From: PALSA-188 sp963720075
GTDB lineage: Bacteria > Acidobacteriota > Terriglobia > Terriglobales > Acidobacteriaceae
Direction of reading: 5' to 3'
DNA length: 64,000 nucleotides
Assembly: GCA_963720075.1 (NCBI GenBank)
Contig: CAVREG010000007.1
Coordinates: forward strand, 1-64,000
Below the pieces are notes generated by a model. It did not search any database. It was not told the DNA's origin and saw nothing but the letters and a program-made list of their open reading frames with translations. Shown here piece after piece: positions 1 to 8,662 of this stretch; the first letter of the stretch is position 1, and each line of letters begins with the position of its first letter. Both the position numbers and the translations under genes were made by a program.

Positions 1-164
1 AATGAGACATGGGAAATTCGGTGATCAATTTGTCCGAGACGGATGGAGTGTGAGATGGGCTGTTCTCGCCAGCAATCATTATCTGTGGACAGCCAACTTA
101 CGGTGTGCCCGTAATTCGGGTTCCGAACTTTGGCCAGTCTCCTCGCCCGAACCTGTGCCTCACC

Positions 165-2777
165 TTAGTGAACCGATTCCGGCTCTTCCCAGTCGAGGGC
201 GTAAACATCCTGGGTTCCGGCGTTGCGGAGCATGATCGGCGAATCGTCGGGGGCGACCGCAAACCAACTTCCGTAAAATCCCGCCGTGGCAAAATTCTTG
301 AGGTCCACAACCCGTTCCGTTTTATGGTCGCTCAGCCGAATCCTGATGATGGCACCGGTTCCACTGCCATCGCGTGCCTGAAGGTACTGGCCGTCCTTTG
401 ACCATTCCAGCCAGCCCATGCTGCCCTGGGCAAGTTCCGTCCACTTCTGGGTCTGGAAATCAAATAGGAGAAGTCTCTTTGAGTCAACCGAGACTGCGGG
501 AATATATCGCCCGTCCGGAGACCAACGGGGCGAGCACATCCCTTGCGAGCCGGGCAGCGTGGAGACTTGACGGGTTGCCAAGTCAAAGATCCGGATCGAG
601 GATGTAGGGTCCGCGGTACGGCCCGCGAAGACGATCTTGCTTCCATCTGGCGACCAGTTTGGGTCCACTTGAGGGTCAGGGTTGTCGGGCATCAGTGGCC
701 GCGGGCTTCCCCCCTCCCGTGACACCTCATAGATTTTAGAAGGCTTGTTGGTACCCGCGTCATAGAACAAGATGGTCTTGCCGTCAGGGGACCAGCGAGG
801 CAGCAGGTCTTGCGAGGGCGCATACGTCAGTTGCAAACGCTCACTACCGTCCATTTTGCTTCGCCATAGAGTGCCTTCCGGAAAAGAGACGTAGGCCACC
901 CACTGGCCATCCTTCGAGAAGGAGACGTATTCAGCGGAGATACCTCCGAGGTAGGACTCGAAGCGGCCAGACTTCAAGTCATAGCGCGTCAATTCCCCGC
1001 GGAAGGTGCTCCCCACCACGAACAGTTTCTTACCATCTGTACTTTGAAGCGGTGGAGATAACGGCATGGGACTGAAAGTCAACTGACTCGGTTTTGGTTC
1101 CGGGTGAAGAAACCCTGCCTTTCGCGGTAACACCCAAATTTGGTCGCGCGTCATGAAGATGAAGTGCTTCCCATCGACAGTCCACGAGCCGCAGCATCGG
1201 GAATCGGCGGGTTGGTCCACCCTGGCATGAGGCGATGCAAGCCCGTGCCGTCCAGCGAAACTTCCATGAAATAAGACGGGGCGTCCTGCGTCGTACCATA
1301 AATGAATCGCAACTGGTTCCCGTCGGGTGACCAGACTGGGTCAAAGACAAAACCTAAAATCCCCAACCGTGATTACTTTTCTTGCATCGGTCCCGTCAGC
1401 TTTAGCCGTGAACAAGCTGTTACCGTTACTGTAGGCGATGAATTTACCGTCAGCCGACCATGCGCCGTTCTGCCCGGCGATGTCTCCCAACTTGCGTGGC
1501 GAACCGCCAACGACGGGCACGCTCCATAGTGGTCCCGAAAGTGGCACACCATGCCCGTCCATCACGAGAAGTTCGGATCCGTCCGGCGACAGGGACAAGG
1601 GCTGAGGCGAGTTGAAACTCAACGGAGGAAGTTGCATTTTTCTGGGCTCGCCGCCTGAGGTGGACATCTCGGCCATACCTTGGTTATCACCGGATGCCAC
1701 GTACAGGAAGAGCCTCGAACCTTCCGTTCCCACCAAGTACTTCGGTTGGCCGTCGTGCGTAAGTTGAACGTAATTGGAGACCTTGGGCACGGCTGCGGGG
1801 CTGATCCAGAAATATGCCAGCGCGCCAACGCCAAGCAACACGGCCAGAGCCGTTGCAGCGATCGCAATTCCCCGACGACTCGCGGGCTCACCCAGGTGTG
1901 CATGACCGCCGGTGGAAGGCGTCATATCCGTATCCGACAACGCCTCCAGCGCAAACGCCATATCGGAGGCCGATTGAAAGCGTTGCTCCGGGTTCTTCTC
2001 CAGGCAGCGGTGCACCACTCGCTGCAAACCTGGTGGCGTAGCTGCCGCGACTTGCGAAATGGGCGGCGGGTCCTCATTCAGAATTGCCGTCATGGTCTCC
2101 GCCGAGGTGGGCTTGCGGAACGTCTGCTTCCCCGTCACCATCTCGTAAAGAATCGTGCCGAAGGCGAAGATGTCGGAGCGGTGGTCTGCCATCTTTCCGC
2201 GAACCTGCTCGGGAGACATGTAGCCCACGGTTCCCATCACCATGCCGGCCTCAGTTCCCTCGGCGATTGTCGCTTCCGCTCCGGAGGCGTCCCTTGGTTG
2301 GGCCAGCTTGGCCAGGCCGAAGTCCAGAATCTTGACCCGCCCATCTTTGGTGACGAACAGGTTGTCGGGCTTCACGTCGCGATGGACAATGCCTTTGTCG
2401 TGTGCTGCCGCCAGGCCGTGCGCTATCTGCACGGCATAATCAATCGCTTTACGTAGGGGTATCGGCCCGCGCCTCAGCCGCTCGCGCAGCGTCTCGCCCT
2501 CCAGCAACTCCGACACCATGTACGACACGCCTTCGTGCGTCGCCATCTGGTAAACCGCAAGAATGTTGGGATGATTCAGCGCCGCCGCGGCACGCGCTTC
2601 CTGCTCGAAACGGTGCAAGCGGTCGGCATCGGCAGTCAGAGACTCCGGCAGCACCTTGATCGCGACTTCGCGGTCCAGCCGGGTGTCGTGCGCGCGATAC
2701 ACCTCGCCCATGCCGCCAGCGCCAAGCGGTGAGCGAATTGCATACTGCCCGAGGATCGTTCCGGGAATCAGGGGCAT
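165..2777 (-). CDS. Ser/Thr protein kinase with PD40 beta-propeller, split by two frameshifts
   Basis: Transmembrane Hanks-type kinase with an extracytoplasmic propeller, about 870 residues if read through. The kinase part (2777-1341) has a glycine loop near residues 19-24, Lys41, HRD at 132-134, DFG at 152-154 and the APE-like MSPEQ near 187. One membrane segment follows at about 303-325, then TolB/PD40 blades with repeated WSPDG motifs. The frame stops at 1341. The next blades continue in the +1 frame (about 1360-1225), and reading then returns to the original frame (1220-165), which carries five or more further WSPDG blades. The outer parts share one frame, so one inserted and one deleted base would explain the break. 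The layout of kinase, single TM and PD40 is common in Acidobacteria. No gene is seen in bases 1-164. The gene may be decayed or the sequence may hold errors. Confidence 0.85.
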
Positions 2778-2797
2778 GGGAAGCAGGCAGGATTATA
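2775..2797 (-). promoter_or_regulatory. Possible -10 element for the kinase gene
   Basis: The minus strand reads TATAAT (2797-2792) only 14 bases before the ATG at 2777. A transcript would carry a leader of roughly eight bases with no Shine-Dalgarno sequence. No convincing -35 box is seen, so this is weak. Confidence 0.35.
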
Positions 2798-2957
2798 CCG
2801 TGAGTCACCAAATCCCCACGCTAAGAAGGCCTACAGCGGCTGAGTTGTCGGCAAGCCGGAAGTAATCCTCGGACCCGATTTGTTCGATGGTCAGGTAACA
2901 ACGTCACTTTGTATTGGGCCGGATGAGCGAAAACTGGCCCATTACCTCGTGCCCTCG

Positions 2958-2986
2958 TTGACTGAATTCCGGCCTCTGAGTATGCT
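2958..2986 (+). promoter_or_regulatory. Sigma70-type promoter of the peroxiredoxin leader
   Basis: TTGACT (2958-2963), a 17-base spacer, then TATGCT (2981-2986). Both boxes match the housekeeping consensus at 5 of 6 and 4 of 6, with ideal spacing. Transcription would begin near 2993 and run into the structured leader before the peroxiredoxin gene. Confidence 0.6.
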
Positions 2987-2992
2987 GTACAC

Positions 2993-3107
2993 ATGCGTGT
3001 AAGCTCCATTCCGGCAGACCTGTGTTGTTGTACGCGGGCGCCGGTGTGTGGGTAGCGCAGTAAGTTTTCCGTAACCCACCCGACGCACATCGGGTGGGTT
3101 TCTTTTT
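2993..3107 (+). ncRNA. Attenuator-like leader or small RNA, unknown family
   Basis: About 115 nt lie between a good promoter and a strong intrinsic terminator. Bases 3048-3057 (GTGGGTAGCG) can pair with 3070-3079 (CGTAACCCAC), with one mismatch and one G-U. The second arm overlaps the 5' arm of the terminator stem (3074-3083), so the two hairpins exclude each other, as in an attenuator. The peroxiredoxin start lies 85 bases beyond the terminator. It could be a regulated leader for that gene or a free small RNA. I recognise no Rfam family. Confidence 0.5.
3074..3107 (+). terminator. Intrinsic terminator in the peroxiredoxin leader
   Basis: Perfect 10-bp stem ACCCACCCGA / TCGGGTGGGT (3074-3083 and 3090-3099) with a 6-base loop, followed by TTCTTTTT. 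No protein-coding gene lies directly upstream on this strand, so it ends the short leader transcript. Confidence 0.8.
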
Positions 3108-3193
3108 GCAAGGAACTTGCCCTGACGAGCTTCGGGCGATTGAGCAATTCAGCCCCGGTCATTCCGGGAGATTAATTTTATTAGGAGAGAATG

Positions 3194-3889
3194 ATGAGCA
3201 CAGATACGATGACGCCAACCGCAGCACCGCCAGCCCTCCGCATCAATGACACGGCGCCCGACTTTACCGCCGACACAACGCAAGGACCAATCAAGTTTCA
3301 CGAGTGGATCGGCGATGGATGGGCAGTTTTGTTTTCGCATCCCAAGGATTTCACCCCGGTATGCACGACCGAACTGGGAACCATGGCGGGCCTTCAGCCT
3401 GAGTTTGCAAAACGAAATACCAAAATTATCGGATTGAGCGTTGATCCCGTAAGCAATCACACCAAGTGGTCGGCCGACATCGAAGAGACTCAGGGCCACA
3501 AGGTGAATTATCCGATGATTGGCGATACCGACCTCAAGATCGCGAAGCTCTACGGCATGCTGCCAGCATCGAGCGGTACGACCTCCGAGGGCCGCACGGC
3601 GGCGGATAACGCGACCGTCCGCACCGTCTTCGTAATCGGGCCGGACAAAAAGATCAAGCTGATGCTGGCTTATCCTATGAACACAGGCCGGAACTTCGAC
3701 GAAATTTTGCGCGTGATTGACTCGTTACAGCTTACTGCCAATCACAAAGTTGCGACGCCAGCGAACTGGAAGCAGGGTGGCGACGTGATCATTCCGCCGG
3801 CGGTATCGAATGAGGAAGCGCAGAAGAAATACCCTGGGGGTTGGAAGACTCTGAAGCCGTATTTGCGGGTGGTGCCTCAACCCAAGTAG
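3194..3889 (+). CDS. 1-Cys peroxiredoxin (Prx6 type)
   Basis: Cytosolic thiol peroxidase reducing peroxides. The active-site stretch FSHPKDFTPVCTTELG carries the peroxidatic Cys (about residue 57) with the conserved Pro and Thr around it. The length of 231 residues and the C-terminal half (PVSNHTKWSADIEE, then a C-terminal 1-cysPrx region ending in WKTLKPYLR) fit the Prx6 group rather than the shorter AhpC type. Two adjacent ATGs occur at 3191 and 3194. AGGAG at 3183-3187 is 3 bases from the first and 6 from the second, so I prefer 3194. The upstream leader has its own promoter and terminator and may control the gene. The HD-GYP gene converges from the other side. Confidence 0.92.
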   Translation: MSTDTMTPTAAPPALRINDTAPDFTADTTQGPIKFHEWIGDGWAVLFSHPKDFTPVCTTELGTMAGLQPEFAKRNTKIIGLSVDPVSNHTKWSADIEETQGHKVNYPMIGDTDLKIAKLYGMLPASSGTTSEGRTAADNATVRTVFVIGPDKKIKLMLAYPMNTGRNFDEILRVIDSLQLTANHKVATPANWKQGGDVIIPPAVSNEEAQKKYPGGWKTLKPYLRVVPQPK

Positions 3890-3985
3890 CCAGCTGCCGC
3901 TCGATTGACGTTGTACTAGCCCTCGGAAGCAAGGTCTTTCGGCGGGGCGCCGCCGCTGCGCAGTTTGGGATATTGTTGCGTTCCT

Positions 3986-5362
3986 CTATTGGCCAGCGGT
4001 GTGCGCGTGGGCCTTGGATTCGGTGGCCAATACTGCGCCGCGTTGAGATTTCAGAGCGTCGAAACAATCGGAATCAAGTTTCGCTGGGACGTCGGTTTCC
4101 ATCATTTTGAGCACTACCTCGCACGGCAACGCATTTCGATAAGCGCGCTTTTCCGAGAGCGCCTGAAAAACGTCCGCAACGGCAACGATTCGCGCAGACA
4201 GCGTCAATTCGCGTTGAGTCATACCATCTGGGTATCCGCTTCCATCCAACCTTTCGTGATGCGCGGCAGCCACCGATGCAATCTCCTCAAACCCCGTGAT
4301 CCTCTCAAGTATTTTCCTTGTATGGACCGGATGCACTTTCATAATTAGCCATTCTTCCGGGGTAAGCTTACCCGGCTTATCCAGGATTGTGTTCGAAACT
4401 CCGAGCTTCCCGACATCATGGAGCAACGCAGCGCGACGAATCATCGTGACCCTAGGATCGGCTAGTCCCAGCGTTTCGGCGACTTCTACTGCGATCTGAG
4501 TAACCCCAACTGAGTGCCGAAATGTAAAAGGCGATTTAGCATCAACGATTTCTGCGAAAGCCTGGCATAAGCTGTCGATTCTTTCAGGAGATGCAGGCAA
4601 GCATCCACCCGGCTCCAGCCGGAGCACGGCGTCGTTCGCGTTCGAGCCCTGTAGGCAGTCCCAAAGCCCCTCGTCAGACTCAAGAGCGCTAGCTGCGCGG
4701 ACAATCTCAGGATCGAACCACGTGCCGCTCCGCTCCCGTAAGACTCTCAGCGCCTCAGACGGACCGTAAGCGGCTGCGAATACTTCCAGGGTTTGACTTG
4801 CATTGATAATTCTCGCCAGCACAGAGATCTGCTGTCCTGCGAGTCCCTCTGGGTAGCCTCCCCCGTCCCAGTGCTCATCCAGTGATCGAATGGCGTGGGC
4901 AGTCGCTTCATTAAACCCGACTTTTCGCGCGATCTCTGCGCCGCGTTCGCAGCGAGCTGAAATTAATTCCAGGTTGTTCCGTTTTTGTGCCAGACCCACT
5001 GTCAAAATCTTTTTTATCCGCCGCAATGGCGAAGCTTGAGGAGAAGCATTCCTCGACAAATACCGTAGTCCAGATAGCGAAACCTTGGTCCAGTCCTCGA
5101 GCTTCACTTCGCGTTTGGCTTTGATGTCATCTGAGCCCAAAATCTTTTGCAGCCTGGCGGAATTGGTGCTGCACCCTGAGTCCTTGAGCAGCAACGCATA
5201 GTAGAGGTCGGAAAGTTGCTGGCTCTCAAGTCCCAGTTGCTCCCCAATCCTCATCCCTAAAATGCAACCCCGGATTGCGTGTCCCATGGGCTGTCCTTCG
5301 GTAAGATCCAGCGCCATTGAGAGAGCGGAAACAACTTCGGAAAGAAGAATTGTGTCGTGCAA
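3986..5362 (-). CDS. HD-GYP domain protein, tandem with a degenerate N-terminal copy
   Basis: Probable cyclic di-GMP phosphodiesterase of 458 residues. The C-terminal domain has HD at 315-316 (LLHDVGKLG), HHERLDGSGYPDG with GYP at 376-378, and the RIVAVADVFQALSEKRAYR segment, all typical of active HD-GYP proteins. The N-terminal half resembles a second copy: it has HWDGGGYPEG (about 164-173) and an ARIINASQTLEVFAAAYGPSEAL segment, but its HD position reads LKDSG near 59-63, so the metal site looks lost. There is no signal peptide or membrane segment. It is divergent from dapA and convergent with the peroxiredoxin gene. The N-terminal copy could be a sensor or dimerisation module, which is inference. 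Confidence 0.88.
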   Translation of the reverse strand: MHDTILLSEVVSALSMALDLTEGQPMGHAIRGCILGMRIGEQLGLESQQLSDLYYALLLKDSGCSTNSARLQKILGSDDIKAKREVKLEDWTKVSLSGLRYLSRNASPQASPLRRIKKILTVGLAQKRNNLELISARCERGAEIARKVGFNEATAHAIRSLDEHWDGGGYPEGLAGQQISVLARIINASQTLEVFAAAYGPSEALRVLRERSGTWFDPEIVRAASALESDEGLWDCLQGSNANDAVLRLEPGGCLPASPERIDSLCQAFAEIVDAKSPFTFRHSVGVTQIAVEVAETLGLADPRVTMIRRAALLHDVGKLGVSNTILDKPGKLTPEEWLIMKVHPVHTRKILERITGFEEIASVAAAHHERLDGSGYPDGMTQRELTLSARIVAVADVFQALSEKRAYRNALPCEVVLKMMETDVPAKLDSDCFDALKSQRGAVLATESKAHAHTAGQ

Positions 5363-5423
5363 ATGATAGCTCCGCCTGGGGAAGGATATGGTCCATCGTC
5401 GTTCGCGGAGGCGTGGTGGGCAA

Positions 5424-5497
5424 ATTACCCAGGTAATGATTACCGGCCGGGAGATCCGAACGGTGATTGCGTCGCGTTTCTAGTTGTGTACATTACC
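5424..5497. promoter_or_regulatory. Cluster of ATTACC/GGTAAT half-sites, possible operator
   Basis: In the 246-base gap between the divergent HD-GYP gene and dapA, ATTACC (5424-5429), GGTAAT (5432-5437) and ATTACC (5439-5444) form two nested palindromes. A fourth ATTACC lies at 5492-5497. The last overlaps a candidate dapA promoter (TTGCGT 5467-5472, 16 bases, TACATT 5489-5494). The regulator is unknown. Confidence 0.4.
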
Positions 5498-5608
5498 GAA
5501 GCCTACCCAGAGACGGCTGGCAGATGCAGAGCAATATCAAAGACAAACTTGTTTTCGCCCCGACAACCGTCAGTTTGCAGACGCCCAGCTTCGCGGTATC
5601 TTAGTAGC

Positions 5609-6733
5609 ATGCAACTTCGGGGATGTGGCACCGCTCTCGTAACTCCCTTCCGTCATGATGGTTCGATTGACGAGGTTGCGCTGAGGAATCTGGTCGCGTG
5701 GCAGGTGGAATCTGGAATTGATTTTCTGGTTCCTTGTGGAACCACCGGCGAGACTCCCACCCTCTCCCACGATGAATGGTTGCGGGTGATTGACATCACT
5801 ATCGAAAGTGCCGCGGGTCGAGTCCTAATCGTTGCGGGAGCAAGCTCGAACTCAACAACTGATGCTGTTGCGAAAGCGAAAGAAGTCTCTGCGAGATCGG
5901 GCGTGGATGCGATTCTTACTGCGTCTCCGTATTACAACAAGCCTACACAGGAAGGCCAGTATCAGCATTTTCGCGCGATTGCCGAGGCCGTGGACAAGCC
6001 GATCATTCTTTACAACGTTCCCAGCCGCACTGGAGCAAATATTGAGCCTGCGACTCTGGCCAGGTTGGCTGAGTTGCCCAACATTGCTGGTGTGAAAGAA
6101 GCCAGCGGCGACATGACTCAAGTCGCCGAAATGTGCAACCTTGTGACAGACAATTTTTTAGTTTTCTCTGGCGACGACGCCGTTACGCTGCCGGTAATTT
6201 CCCTTGGTGGCGTAGGGATTATCTCCGTGGCTTCGAATGAGATACCGCGGGAAATGGCACAGATCGCTCGATGCGCAGTCAACAACGAATGGGCAGAAGC
6301 TCGCCGCGTTCATCGAAAATATTTGCCACTGATGCGGGCTAACTTCATCGAATCGAATCCCGCGCCTGTAAAGGCAGTTCTCGCAATGATGGGGAAGATC
6401 GAAGAAGTGTACCGCCTGCCGATTGTGCCAATGCGGAGGGATACGCGAGCGAAGTTACAGAAAATCGCAGCTGAATTAGGTTTGCTTCCGAAAAAAGCGG
6501 GTGAAACTGTGGAAGCTGCGAACTTCTACGTTTACGAGAATTGGGCAGCTGGACCTCACAAAGTCGTCCTGCACCGGTCGAATTGCAACCAATGCAATCC
6601 CAACGGACATGCAGCCGCACAAGCCTCAGATCATTCGCGCTGGCATGGTCCTTTCCACTCAGCGGAGGAAGCGCGCGAGGCCGCGCGCAATATTCCTTCA
6701 GTGTTAATCCGCAGCGAATGTAAGTGCGTTTGA
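5609..6733 (+). CDS. dapA: 4-hydroxy-tetrahydrodipicolinate synthase with C-terminal Cys domain
   Basis: Condenses pyruvate with aspartate semialdehyde, the first committed step to diaminopimelate and lysine. The TIM barrel covers residues 1 to about 300: GTTGE at 44-48, Tyr135 in ILYNVPSRTG and the Schiff-base Lys163 in GVKEASGD. The frame is open upstream to 5357, but homology begins at the ATG at 5609. The protein is 374 residues, against the usual 290-300. The extra part (about 305-374) starts FYVYENW and has Cys326, Cys329, Cys371 and Cys373, CxxC and CxC pairs that could bind a metal, plus a WHGPF motif. It resembles a small stand-alone domain seen in other bacteria, from memory only. 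dapD follows 111 bases downstream on the same strand. Confidence 0.93.
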   Translation: MQLRGCGTALVTPFRHDGSIDEVALRNLVAWQVESGIDFLVPCGTTGETPTLSHDEWLRVIDITIESAAGRVLIVAGASSNSTTDAVAKAKEVSARSGVDAILTASPYYNKPTQEGQYQHFRAIAEAVDKPIILYNVPSRTGANIEPATLARLAELPNIAGVKEASGDMTQVAEMCNLVTDNFLVFSGDDAVTLPVISLGGVGIISVASNEIPREMAQIARCAVNNEWAEARRVHRKYLPLMRANFIESNPAPVKAVLAMMGKIEEVYRLPIVPMRRDTRAKLQKIAAELGLLPKKAGETVEAANFYVYENWAAGPHKVVLHRSNCNQCNPNGHAAAQASDHSRWHGPFHSAEEAREAARNIPSVLIRSECKCV

Positions 6734-6844
6734 TTACCGGCGCGTCTTAATCGGTTTTCTGGCCGTGAGTGACTGAATGCTGAGTGCTGAACGCTGAGTG
6801 GCTTCTAACATCCTGCTCTTCGATTTCCTCTATACTGCATTCCC
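6734..6844 (+). repeat. Imperfect GCTGAGTGCTGA repeat in the dapA-dapD gap
   Basis: The gap contains a run of imperfect GCTGA(G/A) units around 6770-6800 (TGAATGCTGAGTGCTGAACG...). A similar run sits at 39934-39970, so it is a dispersed element of this genome. No gene is seen. Confidence 0.5.
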
Positions 6845-7678
6845 ATGCAATCTCTTCAATCTTCCATCGAACACCTCGCGTCGCTTCCTGAGGTAGAGCG
6901 CGAGTCCGATGCCCGGCAAATTTTCATGGATTTCCGCGACGCGCTCACCGAGGGCAGGATTCGCGCCGCCGAAAAAATTGACGGCCAATGGAAAGTAAAT
7001 ATCTGGGTGAAGCAGGGGATTTTGCTGGGATTCCGCCTCGGCGAACTCAGCAAAATGGGCGAAGACGTAAGCCTCTCGTTCGTGGATAAAGATACGTTTC
7101 CTGCGCGGCGATTTACGGTGAGAGATCGAGTGCGCATCGTTCCCGGCGGCTCGTCAGTGCGGTTAGGTGCATACGTCGCGCCGACCGTAATCTGCATGCC
7201 ACCCATGTTCATCAATGTTGGCGCGTACGTGGATGAAGGCACTATGGTAGATTCGCACGCTCTCGTAGGCTCTTGTGCACAAATCGGCAAGCGAGTTCAC
7301 TTGAGCGCAGCCGCGCAGATCGGCGGTGTCCTCGAACCGATCAGCGCTGTTCCCGTGGTCATCGAAGACGATGTGCTCGTCGGCGGAAACTGCGGAGTTT
7401 ATGAAGGCACACTTGTTCGCACAAAGGCTGTTCTGGGGGCTGGAACAATCCTTACACGTTCGACCCCAATTTATGATATTGTGCGCGGTGAAATATACCG
7501 GGCGACTCCAGAAAAGGCGTTGGAAGTCCCTGAAAATGCTGTGGTTGTGCCTGGTTCGCGTGCAGTAAAGAAGGGCCATGCGGCAGATTGGAACTTGTCT
7601 TTATACGCGCCCGTGATCGTAAAATATAGGGATGAGAAAACGGATCGAGGCACAGAATTGGAAGATTGGCTGCGCTAG
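6845..7678 (+). CDS. dapD: Tetrahydrodipicolinate N-succinyltransferase
   Basis: Adds a succinyl group from succinyl-CoA to tetrahydrodipicolinate in the succinylase branch of diaminopimelate synthesis. The protein has 277 residues, the usual length. An N-terminal helical part (1 to about 100) precedes a left-handed beta-helix of hexapeptide repeats, with the family stretch GAYVDEGTMVDSHALVGSCAQ, then QIGGVLEP and VLVGGNCGVYEG, and a C-terminal segment ending near the conserved KKGHAADWNLSLYAP. It lies after dapA on the same strand and is likely co-regulated, though the gap is repeat-filled. Confidence 0.95.
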   Translation: MQSLQSSIEHLASLPEVERESDARQIFMDFRDALTEGRIRAAEKIDGQWKVNIWVKQGILLGFRLGELSKMGEDVSLSFVDKDTFPARRFTVRDRVRIVPGGSSVRLGAYVAPTVICMPPMFINVGAYVDEGTMVDSHALVGSCAQIGKRVHLSAAAQIGGVLEPISAVPVVIEDDVLVGGNCGVYEGTLVRTKAVLGAGTILTRSTPIYDIVRGEIYRATPEKALEVPENAVVVPGSRAVKKGHAADWNLSLYAPVIVKYRDEKTDRGTELEDWLR

Positions 7679-7749
7679 ATTCGCTCCTATGTTGACGTCT
7701 GATACAACACAAACTCTTGAATCTCCACTCTAACTCGTGGCGTTATGAT

Positions 7750-8646
7750 ATGAAAGTCAGGTCGGTGCAATCCGTGTGCAAGCTTGCGGTGATTGTATCT
7801 CCGCTATTCCTCATGTGCACACAGATCTTAGTCGCACAGAGCTCGCCAAGCTCAGCCATTCAATTAGTGCGCGAGGCGGTCCGAAATGAGATCAGCAGCG
7901 GCCATAGCGGTCCGAATTTTATGTTTCGAGAAGTCAGCCAAGGAACAAATGGCTCAAAAACCAAACTTCTCGTTGAAACTCGGGATGCAATGGCAGGTTT
8001 GCTAATTGCCACCGATGGGCATCCTCTCACCGCGGAGCAGCGGCAGGCGGAAGAGAACCGGCTGGAACATCTCGTTAGTGATCCTGACGACCTAGCGAAG
8101 AAGTGCAAGCGCGAAAAGGATGACGCCGACCGCACCCAAGAAATTATGAGCGCTTTTCCGGATGCGTTCTTGTATGAAGAAGATGGAACCGCTGCTGGCG
8201 AAGAAGGGCTTGGCGCGCCTGGCGACCGACTAGTTCGCCTGAAATTCCGTCCGAATCCCAAATATTCGCCGCCGTCGCACGTCGAGCTAATTCTGACCGG
8301 TCTTCAGGGGACGCTGCTCATTGACAGCAAGCAGTATCGCATCGCAAAGATTGACGGCACCTTGGTGAAAGAAGTCGGCTTTGGCTGGGGAATATTGGGG
8401 CACCTTGATCGCGGAGGTCATTTTATTGTGCAGCAGGGCGACATGGGCGGAGGACACTGGGAAATAACGCGAATGGATCTTTCATTTACCGGCAAGGTTC
8501 TTTTTTTTAAGACTTTGAATATTAAAGACAAAGAAATCTACAGCGATTTTCAACCTGCCCCGCGTGGTCTGACATTCGCCCAAGGCGTGGAACTATTAAA
8601 AAAGCATGAGGCGTTAATCGCGCAAAATCAGCCGCCCGGAAGATGA
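7750..8646 (+). CDS. Exported protein of unknown function
   Basis: I do not recognise a named family. From the ATG at 7750 (MKVRSVQSV) the N-terminus is a signal peptide with a basic head and a hydrophobic core (KLAVIVSPLFLMCTQILVAQ). An earlier in-frame ATG at 7717 would add 11 residues before it and is less likely. The mature part has a charged region (about 90-150) and a beta-rich C-terminal half with the stretches LTGLQGTLLIDSKQYRIAKI and GHFIVQQGDMGGGHWEITRM. That pattern recalls lipoprotein-sorting-protein-like folds found in acidobacterial exported proteins, by impression only. It follows dapD by about 70 bases. Confidence 0.7.
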   Translation: MKVRSVQSVCKLAVIVSPLFLMCTQILVAQSSPSSAIQLVREAVRNEISSGHSGPNFMFREVSQGTNGSKTKLLVETRDAMAGLLIATDGHPLTAEQRQAEENRLEHLVSDPDDLAKKCKREKDDADRTQEIMSAFPDAFLYEEDGTAAGEEGLGAPGDRLVRLKFRPNPKYSPPSHVELILTGLQGTLLIDSKQYRIAKIDGTLVKEVGFGWGILGHLDRGGHFIVQQGDMGGGHWEITRMDLSFTGKVLFFKTLNIKDKEIYSDFQPAPRGLTFAQGVELLKKHEALIAQNQPPGR

Positions 8647-8662
8647 AAACGGAAAAATAGGA

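Noticed and set aside
1680..2456. 258-codon plus-strand ORF opposite the kinase
   Set aside because: Arg/His/Gly-rich antisense translation of the kinase domain, without motifs.
5357..5608. Open frame upstream of dapA
   Set aside because: The frame is open but DapA homology starts at 5609, and the upstream part overlaps the divergent promoter region.
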